Part shown: positions 35,234 through 42,732 of the stretch, piece by piece
Numbering within the stretch: position 1 is the stretch's first letter
How the letters are laid out: the number at the start of each line of letters is the position of its first letter
Notes under the pieces: generated by a model
Told to the model about the DNA's origin: nothing
The model's input: only the letters and a program-made list of their open reading frames with translations
Database searches by the model: none
Made by a program: the position numbers and the translations under genes
Origin: Mangrovimonas spongiae
GTDB taxonomy: Bacteria > Bacteroidota > Bacteroidia > Flavobacteriales > Flavobacteriaceae
DNA: 64,000 bases
Assembly: GCF_003944795.1 (NCBI RefSeq)
Contig: NZ_RWBG01000003.1
Span: 310,001 to 374,000 of the forward strand
Reading direction: 5' to 3'

Positions 35234-36262
35234 CTATTTTATCAAGACGCTTTTATATTTAGTTATGTTCTTTAAAGTTATTCCAGTACCGCGTACTACG
35301 GCTCTTAATGGGTCTTCTGCGATATAAACCGGTAAGTCTGTTTTTTGAGATAGACGTTTGTCTAACCCACGCAACATAGATCCACCACCAGCAAGGTAAA
35401 TACCCGTGTTGTAAATATCGGCAGCTAATTCTGGGGGCGTTTGTGATAAGGTTTCCATTACAGCGTCTTCAATTCGTAAAATGGACTTATCTAAAGCCTT
35501 TGCTATTTCTCTATACGAAATTTGTACCTGTTTTGGTTTTCCTGTAAGTAAATCTCTACCTTGTACACTCATGTCCTCTGGTGGTAATTCGAGGTCTTCG
35601 GTAGCTGCACCAATTTGTATTTTTATTTTTTCGGCAGTACGTTCACCAACATAAAGGTTGTGTTGGGTACGCATATAATAAATAATATCATTGGTAAATA
35701 CATCACCTGCAATTTTTACCGATTTGTCGCAAACAATACCTCCTAAAGCAATAACTGCAATTTCGGTTGTACCACCACCTATATCAACAATCATGTTTCC
35801 TTTAGGCTGCATAATATCAACACCAATACCTATGGCCGCAGCCATAGGTTCGTGTATAAGATAAACTTCTTTGCCATTAACGCGTTCGGCACTTTCTTTT
35901 ACAGCGCGCATTTCAACCTCTGTAATTCCTGAAGGAATACAAATAACCATACGTAAAGCTGGATTAAACAACTTCTTTTTTAAAGCAGGAATATTTTTAA
36001 TAAACATGCTTATCATTTGTTCTGAAGCGTCAAAATCGGCAATTACCCCGTCTTTAAGAGGTCTTATGGTTTTGATGTTTTCGTGTGTTTTACCTTGCAT
36101 CATGCTGGCTTCTTTACCTGCAGCAATAATTTTTCCAGTAACACGATCACGAGCTACTATAGAAGGACTATCAACAACTACTTTATCGTTATGAATAATA
36201 AGTGTGTTGGCTGTACCAAGATCTATAGCAATTTCTTCAGTTAGGAAGTCAAAAAATCCCAT
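35234..36262 (-). CDS. mreB: Rod-shape actin homologue MreB
   Basis: This 342-residue cytoskeletal ATPase has the actin-fold phosphate loops EIAIDLGTANTLI and MIVDIGGGTTEIAVI and the adenosine motif IYLAGGGSMLRGLD. It forms membrane filaments that direct elongation machinery. It heads the mre cluster, 55 bases behind purH on the same strand. Confidence 0.97.
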   Translation of the reverse strand: MGFFDFLTEEIAIDLGTANTLIIHNDKVVVDSPSIVARDRVTGKIIAAGKEASMMQGKTHENIKTIRPLKDGVIADFDASEQMISMFIKNIPALKKKLFNPALRMVICIPSGITEVEMRAVKESAERVNGKEVYLIHEPMAAAIGIGVDIMQPKGNMIVDIGGGTTEIAVIALGGIVCDKSVKIAGDVFTNDIIYYMRTQHNLYVGERTAEKIKIQIGAATEDLELPPEDMSVQGRDLLTGKPKQVQISYREIAKALDKSILRIEDAVMETLSQTPPELAADIYNTGIYLAGGGSMLRGLDKRLSQKTDLPVYIAEDPLRAVVRGTGITLKNITKYKSVLIK

Positions 36263-36317
36263 TCGTTTTAACGTAGTTTTTGAGGTTTAAAAATCAAATC
36301 TTGTAAATGTAATAAAA

Positions 36318-37850
36318 TTAATGCTTAAAATGACGCGTTCCTGTAAATACCATAGCAACATTATTCGTGTTACAATAATCTATACTAAGTTGATCTTTAA
36401 TTGATCCTCCTGGCTGAATTACAGCTGTAATACCTGCGTTGTTAGCAATTTCCACACAGTCTGGAAATGGGAAGAACGCATCGCTTGCCATAACAGCACC
36501 ATTAAGGTCAAATTTAAAGGATCCTGCTTTGTGAATGGCTTGGTTTAAGGCATCTACACGACTTGTTTGTCCTGTTCCGCTAGCACAAAGTTGTTTGTTT
36601 TTTGCTAGGACTATAGTATTAGATTTGGTATGCTTGCAAATTTTTGAAGCAAAAATTAAATCTTCTAACTCGTTTTTTGTTGGTTTATTATTGGTTACAT
36701 CGGTTAAATCTTCAAGCGCATCGGTTTTGTTGTCTCTGTCTTGAACTAAAACACCGTTTAAACAACTTCTTACCGTCGTTTTTGGCAGCTCAATGTCTTT
36801 AAGAATAAGTAAAATACGGTTCTTTTTACCTTTTAAAATATCTAGAGCATCGTTTGAAAAGCTTGGAGCAATAACAACTTCACAGAATAGGCTGTGTATT
36901 TCTTCGGCTGTTGCTTTATCAATTTCTGTGTTACTTATTAAAATACCACCAAACGCTGAAACAGGATCTCCTGCTAAAGCATCTACATAGGCTTGATGTA
37001 TGGTGTCGCGTTGTGCTAAACCACAAGCGTTGTTGTGTTTTAAAATGGCAAATGTTGGTGCTTCACCTTTAAACTCGTTCATTAATGTTACGGCTGCATC
37101 AACATCTAAAAGGTTGTTGTAGCTAAGTTCTTTACCATGTAACTTAGTAAACATAGCGTCAAAATCGCCATAGAAGAACCCTTTTTGATGTGGGTTTTCA
37201 CCATAGCGTAAAGTTTGCCCTTTGGTTTCACTTATCTTAAACGATTCGATGTTTTGATCTGTATTGAAGAAATTAAAAATAGCAGAATCGTAATGCGATG
37301 ATACGTTAAAGGCCTTTGTGGCAAAACGTTTTCTGTCTTCTTGAGAAGTTTCACCATTTTTAGTGTTTAATAACTCTAAAAACTCAGTGTAATCTTCTAC
37401 CGATGATACACAAACCACATCGGCGTAGTTTTTAGCTGCGGCTCTAATTAAAGAAATACCGCCAATATCAATTTTTTCAATAATATCTTGATGAGATGCA
37501 CCAGAGGCAACTGTTTTCTCAAAAGGATACAAATCCACAATAACTAAATCTATTTGTGGGATTTCAAAATCTGCCAATTCAGCGACATCATTATCGTTAT
37601 CTTGCCTGTTTAAAATACCGCCAAATACTTTTGGGTGTAATGTTTTAACACGTCCCCCAAGGATAGATGGGTAAGAGGTGACATCTTCAACAGGAACAAC
37701 ATCGATACCTAAATCTTTAATAAATTTTTCTGTTCCTCCTGTGGAGTAAATAGTAACGCCTTGTTCGTTAAGTTTTTTTACAATAGGTTCTAATCCGTCT
37801 TTTGAAAATACGGAGATTAATGCCGATTTAATGCTTTTTGTGGTACTCAT
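36318..37850 (-). CDS. purH: Bifunctional AICAR formyltransferase / IMP cyclohydrolase
   Basis: This enzyme catalyses the last two steps of IMP synthesis. In the 510-residue protein, the N-terminal cyclohydrolase (1 to about 195, beginning KSALISVFSKDGLEP) is followed by the transformylase (SKGQTLRYGENPHQKG-type segment, here TKGQTLRYGENPHQ, then KHNNACGLA and FFPFPDCVEIA near the end). KHNNACG differs from the usual KHxNPCG by Pro to Ala. A perfect TACTTTTG box (37876-37883, minus strand) lies upstream. Confidence 0.95.
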   Translation of the reverse strand: MSTTKSIKSALISVFSKDGLEPIVKKLNEQGVTIYSTGGTEKFIKDLGIDVVPVEDVTSYPSILGGRVKTLHPKVFGGILNRQDNDNDVAELADFEIPQIDLVIVDLYPFEKTVASGASHQDIIEKIDIGGISLIRAAAKNYADVVCVSSVEDYTEFLELLNTKNGETSQEDRKRFATKAFNVSSHYDSAIFNFFNTDQNIESFKISETKGQTLRYGENPHQKGFFYGDFDAMFTKLHGKELSYNNLLDVDAAVTLMNEFKGEAPTFAILKHNNACGLAQRDTIHQAYVDALAGDPVSAFGGILISNTEIDKATAEEIHSLFCEVVIAPSFSNDALDILKGKKNRILLILKDIELPKTTVRSCLNGVLVQDRDNKTDALEDLTDVTNNKPTKNELEDLIFASKICKHTKSNTIVLAKNKQLCASGTGQTSRVDALNQAIHKAGSFKFDLNGAVMASDAFFPFPDCVEIANNAGITAVIQPGGSIKDQLSIDYCNTNNVAMVFTGTRHFKH

Positions 37851-37875
37851 TTTAGTTATGTTGTGAAATAAGTTG

Positions 37876-37883
37876 CAAAAGTA
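37876..37883 (-). promoter_or_regulatory. -7 element upstream of purH
   Basis: On the minus strand this reads TACTTTTG, an exact TAnnTTTG, 25 bases before the purH start. No clear -33 TTG at the proper distance was seen. Confidence 0.45.
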
Positions 37884-37962
37884 ACTATTTCAAACCGAAA
37901 ATAAGCCCTGATCTTATTGAAAAGTAGGTGTTTTTTTAACGAGAAAATATTGTTGTTGATAA

Positions 37963-38418
37963 TTATAAAATACTGGCAACTTCCTTACATACAAACTCTA
38001 AGAATTCTTCGTCGTCTTTAGTGAAAGGGTCTGGTGTATTTGAGTCTATATCTATTTGGCCAATATTTTCGCCGTTAACAAAAATGGGAATCACTATTTC
38101 AGCTTTAACAGTAATGCTACAGGCTATATAGTTGTCTTGGGCTGAGACATCTGGAACTACAAAGTTTTCGTTACTAACGGCTACTTGCCCACAAATACCT
38201 TTGCCAAATGGAATAATAGTGTGATCTGTTGGGGCGCCAACATATGGGCCTAGTTTTAGTTCGTTTTTATTACCGTTTTTAAAGTAAAATCCAACCCAAT
38301 TGTAGTGGTTGATGTTAAGTTCTAATAGTTGACAAATTTCTAATAACCTCTCGTTGGTGGATTTTTTATTATTAGAAATTATTTGAGAAACTTGAGATTT
38401 TAACTTGTTAAATGGCAT
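37963..38418 (-). CDS. GAF-domain protein, free methionine-(R)-sulfoxide reductase-like
   Basis: The 151-residue single GAF domain matches the fRMsr family (WVGFYF, FGKGICGQVA, DNYIACSITVKAEIVIPIF, GQIDIDSNTPDPF). Two of the three family cysteines are present, Cys76 and Cys100, 24 residues apart as in E. coli. The first one (ten residues before Cys76) is His66 here. By that alignment the catalytic Cys is kept but one resolving Cys is lost. A perfect TACTTTTG box (38436-38443, minus) lies just upstream. Confidence 0.85.
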   Translation of the reverse strand: MPFNKLKSQVSQIISNNKKSTNERLLEICQLLELNINHYNWVGFYFKNGNKNELKLGPYVGAPTDHTIIPFGKGICGQVAVSNENFVVPDVSAQDNYIACSITVKAEIVIPIFVNGENIGQIDIDSNTPDPFTKDDEEFLEFVCKEVASIL

Positions 38419-38435
38419 TGCTAAGAAATTTTTAG

Positions 38436-38443
38436 CAAAAGTA
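38436..38443 (-). promoter_or_regulatory. -7 element upstream of the GAF-domain gene
   Basis: Reads TACTTTTG on the minus strand, 17 bases before the start codon; no clear TTG box. Confidence 0.45.
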
Positions 38444-38503
38444 TTTAAAAGAGATGGTTTGAAAATTGATTTTATATAACTTTAACATCGTTAAAAAAAT
38501 AAT

Positions 38504-39061
38504 TTGAAGCAGCTTTTAAAAACATATAACTCGGTAATAAAGTTTATATTGACTTTTTTAATGGTTTATGTTGTTTTAATATTTGGCTATAGGTTGTATT
38601 TACAAATGTCTACAGGCCAAGTGTATTACCCAGATTATGTTACTAAGCTTGTTGCAGACCAGAGTGCTATTTTACTAAACGATTTTGGTTATAAAGCCGC
38701 AGTTTTTCCACATCCTAATGAGGCTTCGGTAAAGTTATTTCTTAACGAGAAATATGTAGCTAGAGTGATAGAAGGTTGTAATGCCATAAGTGTAATCATT
38801 CTTTTTCTATCCTTTATAATTGCTTTTTCAGGGAAATTAAAAACAACCATTATTTTTGGGTTAGTTGGAGGTGTACTAATTTATGTTGTCAACCTTTTTA
38901 GAATTGCTGTTTTAGCCATTGGGTTTTACCATTATCCCGAGTACGAAAATATATTACATGGTGTTGTTTTTCCTGCTATAATTTATGGTATGGTTTTCTT
39001 ACTATGGATTGTTTGGGTAAACAGATTTTCAAAAGTAAGTGCGCATGCAAAAAAAGTATAG
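38504..39061 (+). CDS. xrtF: Exosortase family protein XrtF
   Basis: This 185-residue membrane protein has the exosortase/archaeosortase catalytic residues in place: Cys92 (EGCNAISV), Arg133 (NLFRIAVL) and His152 (NILHGVVFP), each at a membrane segment. XrtF is the short form found in Flavobacteriia; its sorting targets are not established to my knowledge, and none is visible in this window. The start is TTG at 38504, forced by an in-frame TAA at 38492-38494 and no ATG before residue 20. It overlaps its partner gene by 17 bases. Confidence 0.9.
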   Translation: MKQLLKTYNSVIKFILTFLMVYVVLIFGYRLYLQMSTGQVYYPDYVTKLVADQSAILLNDFGYKAAVFPHPNEASVKLFLNEKYVARVIEGCNAISVIILFLSFIIAFSGKLKTTIIFGLVGGVLIYVVNLFRIAVLAIGFYHYPEYENILHGVVFPAIIYGMVFLLWIVWVNRFSKVSAHAKKV

Positions 39062-39491
39062 ATTTTTAGTCTTTATTGTATTAGTTAGTTTTTTAATTTT
39101 AATACGTGCTTTCGAGAATCAATTGTTCTACGATCCTTACTTACTGTTTTTTAAAAATGATTACTTATATGCGGATGCACCCAAACTAGATATGTTTAAG
39201 TTAGTTGTTTCTATAACTTTAAGGTATACACTTAATACAATAATATCACTAGGTATTTTATATGTGATTTTTGTCGATAAAAGTATGGTGGAATTTTCAC
39301 TATTAATTTATACGATTTCTTACGTTATTTTAATCTTACTTTTCTTGTATTTTATAACCAACCATAGACAAGAGGATTATTATCTGTTTTTTAATATTAG
39401 ACGATTTTTAATACAACCTATACTATTATTACTTTTGGTGCCAGCGTTTTATTATCATAAAAGGAAGAAGCGAATTAAAATTCGAAATTAA
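39045..39491 (+). CDS. Exosortase F-associated membrane protein
   Basis: Starting at ATG 39045 the protein has 148 residues and about four transmembrane helices, with a very basic C-terminus (YYHKRKKRIKIRN). The family is defined by its constant position next to xrtF in Flavobacteriia (TIGR04127-type). The 17-base overlap with xrtF supports coupled translation. Molecular function is unknown. An upstream GTG (39039) is a possible alternative start. Confidence 0.85.
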   Translation: MQKKYRFLVFIVLVSFLILIRAFENQLFYDPYLLFFKNDYLYADAPKLDMFKLVVSITLRYTLNTIISLGILYVIFVDKSMVEFSLLIYTISYVILILLFLYFITNHRQEDYYLFFNIRRFLIQPILLLLLVPAFYYHKRKKRIKIRN

Positions 39492-39498
39492 ACCCTTT

Positions 39499-39529
39499 TT
39501 GAGTTAGCTTTTTATTTTTTGTAATTTTG
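39499..39529 (+). promoter_or_regulatory. Promoter of the metal-handling gene group
   Basis: TTG at 39499-39501, a 20-base spacer and a perfect TAATTTTG at 39522-39529. The next gene's ATG is at 39537, so the mRNA may be leaderless or nearly so. Confidence 0.6.
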
Positions 39530-39536
39530 CATCGTG

Positions 39537-39947
39537 ATGAAAACTATTTTACATAAAACGTTTTCCTTAGTATTATCGCTTTTAGTGTTGTTTTCAACAG
39601 TATCCTTTACGGTTGAAAAACATTTTTGCGACAATACATTAATAGATGTTTCTTTTTTCTCTACAGTTGAATCTTGTTGTCCCGAAGGTGCTGTTAATAA
39701 AAAATCTGAATTCCAAAAACAATCGTGTTGTAAAGACACAATAGATTTGGTAAAAGGTCAAGACCAATTAATTATAAAAAAGTTTGAAGACTTAAATCTT
39801 GATCAACAATCATTCTTTACAACATTTGCATATTCTCTCCTTACTGTTTTTGAGGATTTGTCGCAATACATTATTCCTTACAAATATTACTCCCAACCTC
39901 ATTTGGTTGCCAATATACAAGTGCGCAACCAAGTTTTCTTAATTTGA
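39537..39947 (+). CDS. HYC_CC_PP-type secreted or membrane-anchored cysteine protein
   Basis: The 136-residue protein has a hydrophobic signal or anchor (about 8-24), then the spaced cysteine pattern H-F-C (29-31), CC (47-48) and CC (64-65) that characterises the HYC_CC_PP family of Bacteroidota. Such genes accompany metal-uptake or metal-resistance genes, and here a TonB receptor and a secreted HMA protein follow. Metal binding through the cysteines is likely but not shown. ATG at 39537 is preferred to the GTG three bases upstream. Confidence 0.7.
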   Translation: MKTILHKTFSLVLSLLVLFSTVSFTVEKHFCDNTLIDVSFFSTVESCCPEGAVNKKSEFQKQSCCKDTIDLVKGQDQLIIKKFEDLNLDQQSFFTTFAYSLLTVFEDLSQYIIPYKYYSQPHLVANIQVRNQVFLI

Positions 39948-40016
39948 TTCAATAAACAACTTCCGTGAAAACGGATAACATAATTTATTGTTCAATCAAA
40001 TAAGAAATCAAAAAAA

Positions 40017-42314
40017 ATGATACAAATACATCATATTACAGGAATAACCTGTAATAGCTGTCAAGCAACAGTAAAAAAACTTATTTATATATTACTATTA
40101 TTACCTATATTATCTTTTTCCCAAGAGAAAATAAAAGGGAAGATTATGGAAATAGATAGCCAAGGAAACGAAATGCCACTTCCAGGAGCTAATGTGTATT
40201 GGTTAAATACAAGCGTTGGTGCTGTAGCCGATTTTAAGGGTAATTTCTCTATCAAATATGAAACTGAATATAAAGATTTGGTGATTAGTTTTGTTGGCTA
40301 TAAAACCGATACCATTTCGGTAAATAATCCTAATAAACCTATAAAACACATCTTAAAAGCTACAAGTGCGTTAGATGAAGTTGAAATAGTCTCTCGTAAG
40401 AAAGCTACTTCAAAATCTTATTTACAAGCCCAAAATGTGATGAATGTAAGCAGTGACGAACTCTTAAAAGCAGCGTGTTGTAATTTATCTGAAAGCTTTG
40501 AAACCAACCCCTCAATCGATGTTAATTTCGCCGATGCCGTTTCAGGTACCAGACAAATAAAAATGTTAGGGCTTACTAGTCCGTATATTTTAATTGCAAC
40601 TGAGAATATTCCTTCGGTTCGTGGTGCTTCGCAAGCCTATGGATTAACGTTTACACCTGGAACTTGGGTAGAAAGTATTCAAATTACCAAAGGTGCCGGA
40701 AGTGTGGTTAATGGTTACGAAAGTATTGCAGGGCAAATTAATGCCGAACTTCAAAAACCAACAAAAGATGACAAGTTGTTTGTAAACCTTTATGGGGCAA
40801 GCAATGAACGTTTGGAGTTAAACACACATTTTAATACTAAGCTAAGTGATAAATGGAGTACGGGTTTGTATTTACATGGAAATATGCATCAAAAGGAACA
40901 CGATGTCAATCATGATAATTTTTTAGATATGCCGCTTTATCATCAAATAAACGTGATGAATCGTTGGCAATACACCGATACCGAAAACGGTTTTGTGGGC
41001 TTTTTCAACTTTAGATATTTAACCGATGAAAAGCAAACAGGCGAATTGGATTTCAATCCAGAGACCGATAAACTAACCACCAACGCTTGGGGAAGCGAAA
41101 TAGATACACAACGTTTTGATTTTTCTGGAAAGTTAGGATATGTTAATCCAGAATTGCCTTGGCGAAGTATTGGTGTGCAGTTTGCAGTAAGCAATCATCA
41201 ACAAGACTCATATTTTGGGGTGCGCGAGTATAATATTGAGCATAATAGTATATATTCTAACGTAATGTATAACTCAATAATCAGTGATTCACGACATAAA
41301 ATAAAAACAGGGGTTAGCTTTACTTTCGATCATTATGATGAGCTTGTTGAGCTAAATACTTTTGAACGTACCGATAATTCGGTTGGTGCTTTTTTTGAGT
41401 ACAATTTTGATAATCTAGATAAACTAAACCTAACTGCTGGCATACGTGTGGATAACCACAATAAACTAGGCTTTTTTGTTACACCTCGCGTTCACGCACG
41501 CTATACACCTTGGGAAAAATCGGCTTTTAGAGCATCGTTTGGTCGTGGTAAGCGTTCGGCTAATATTTTTACTGAAAATCAAAGTCTATTTGCAACCTCA
41601 AGAAATATTAATATCATAGGTTCAAACGGTGGCGATATTTATGGGTTGGATCCTGAAATTGCGTGGAACTATGGCGTGTCTTATTTGCAAGGCTTTAATC
41701 TCTTTGGAAGAAAAGCTGATGTTAGTGTTGATTTTTACCGGACCGATTTTCAAAACCAAGTCGTTGCCGATTGGGAAAATCCGCAAGAGATAAGTTTCTA
41801 TAATTTAGAAAACGATAGTTATGCCAATAGTTTACAAGCCGAATTTAACTATAACATGTTTAAACGTTTTGATGTACGTTTGGCGTATAAATATTACGAC
41901 GTAAAGACTAGGTATTTAACCGGGAAAAAAACAAGACCATTAACACCAAAACATCGGTTTTTTGCCAATGCAGGTTACGAAACTCATAGAAAGGAAAATG
42001 GTGCGCAATGGAAATTTGACGCAACTTATAATTGGTTAGGAGAACAGCGGTTTTCATCAACAATTAATAATCCAGTGCAATATCAATTACCAGAAAAAAC
42101 ACCAACAGTAGGAACCTTAAATGCACAGATAACTAAAGTGTTTTCTTCTAAATTTGAAGTATATTTAGGAGGTGAAAACATTACTAATGTACGCCAAGAT
42201 AACCCAATTATGGGAGCAGAAGATCCGTTTGGAGCAAATTTTGATACTACTTATGTGTATGGGCCAATTTTTGGTAATATGTATTACGCAGGATTACGAT
42301 TTAGAATGAAATAA
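40017..42314 (+). CDS. TonB-dependent receptor, metal-associated, with CxxC before the signal peptide
   Basis: The 765-residue outer-membrane receptor has a carboxypeptidase-regulatory-like domain (about 37-113), a plug (about 120-245, with SSDELLKAACCNLSESFETNPSID) and a 22-strand-type barrel ending in YYAGLRFRMK. Unusually, the signal peptide (KKLIYILLLLPILSFSQ) is not at the very N-terminus: residues 1-19 read like the first strand and metal loop of an HMA copper-binding domain (ITGITCNSC, Cys12 and Cys15). No start codon occurs between the two parts. The neighbours suggest copper or a similar metal as substrate. Confidence 0.85.
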   Translation: MIQIHHITGITCNSCQATVKKLIYILLLLPILSFSQEKIKGKIMEIDSQGNEMPLPGANVYWLNTSVGAVADFKGNFSIKYETEYKDLVISFVGYKTDTISVNNPNKPIKHILKATSALDEVEIVSRKKATSKSYLQAQNVMNVSSDELLKAACCNLSESFETNPSIDVNFADAVSGTRQIKMLGLTSPYILIATENIPSVRGASQAYGLTFTPGTWVESIQITKGAGSVVNGYESIAGQINAELQKPTKDDKLFVNLYGASNERLELNTHFNTKLSDKWSTGLYLHGNMHQKEHDVNHDNFLDMPLYHQINVMNRWQYTDTENGFVGFFNFRYLTDEKQTGELDFNPETDKLTTNAWGSEIDTQRFDFSGKLGYVNPELPWRSIGVQFAVSNHQQDSYFGVREYNIEHNSIYSNVMYNSIISDSRHKIKTGVSFTFDHYDELVELNTFERTDNSVGAFFEYNFDNLDKLNLTAGIRVDNHNKLGFFVTPRVHARYTPWEKSAFRASFGRGKRSANIFTENQSLFATSRNINIIGSNGGDIYGLDPEIAWNYGVSYLQGFNLFGRKADVSVDFYRTDFQNQVVADWENPQEISFYNLENDSYANSLQAEFNYNMFKRFDVRLAYKYYDVKTRYLTGKKTRPLTPKHRFFANAGYETHRKENGAQWKFDATYNWLGEQRFSSTINNPVQYQLPEKTPTVGTLNAQITKVFSSKFEVYLGGENITNVRQDNPIMGAEDPFGANFDTTYVYGPIFGNMYYAGLRFRMK

Positions 42315-42335
42315 AAACTTATAAATCAAATAACA

Positions 42336-42686
42336 ATGAAAAAAATACTAGTAATAGCAACCTTTTTAATTGCAACAGTATCATTTGCTCAAAATAAAAA
42401 TGCCAAAGCCTCTTTTGAGGTTGATGGTGTGTGTATGATGTGTAAAGATCGTATTGAAAAAGCATGTATTAAAACAAAAGGCGTAAAAAGTGCCAATTGG
42501 AATGTGCAAACTCACGAGTTGCGTTTAATCTATAATGAGGGTAAAACCAGTTTAGACGATGTTAAGAAAAACATATTAGCTGTAGGTCACGACTTAAAGG
42601 ATATAAAAGCATCTGATGAAGCCTACAATTCTGTTCACCCGTGTTGTAAATACCGCGATGAAGAAGTAAAGGGGGATCATAAATAA
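42336..42686 (+). CDS. Secreted heavy-metal-associated (HMA) domain protein
   Basis: The 116-residue protein has a signal peptide (1-19, VSFAQ), one HMA domain (about 24-92) with the metal-binding CMMC motif (Cys33, Cys36), and a C-terminal tail HPCCKYRD (His101, Cys103, Cys104) that could provide further ligands. It probably acts as a periplasmic copper or other soft-metal carrier for the TonB receptor encoded 21 bases upstream. Confidence 0.88.
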   Translation: MKKILVIATFLIATVSFAQNKNAKASFEVDGVCMMCKDRIEKACIKTKGVKSANWNVQTHELRLIYNEGKTSLDDVKKNILAVGHDLKDIKASDEAYNSVHPCCKYRDEEVKGDHK

Positions 42687-42693
42687 AAATACA

Positions 42694-42727
42694 GTACTAT
42701 AAAACTATCTAAAAAGGTAGTTTTATA
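42694..42727. terminator. Hairpin terminator between convergent genes
   Basis: ACTATAAAACTA (42694-42705) pairs perfectly with TAGTTTTATAGT (42716-42727), plus two inner pairs; it is symmetric, but no long T run follows on the plus strand. Confidence 0.6.
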
Positions 42728-42732
42728 GTTGT

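Noticed and set aside
39974-39988. Small hairpin CCGT-GAAA-ACGG before the TonB receptor gene
   Set aside because: Only 4-5 pairs with a stable tetraloop and no T tract; too small to call a terminator or regulatory element with confidence.
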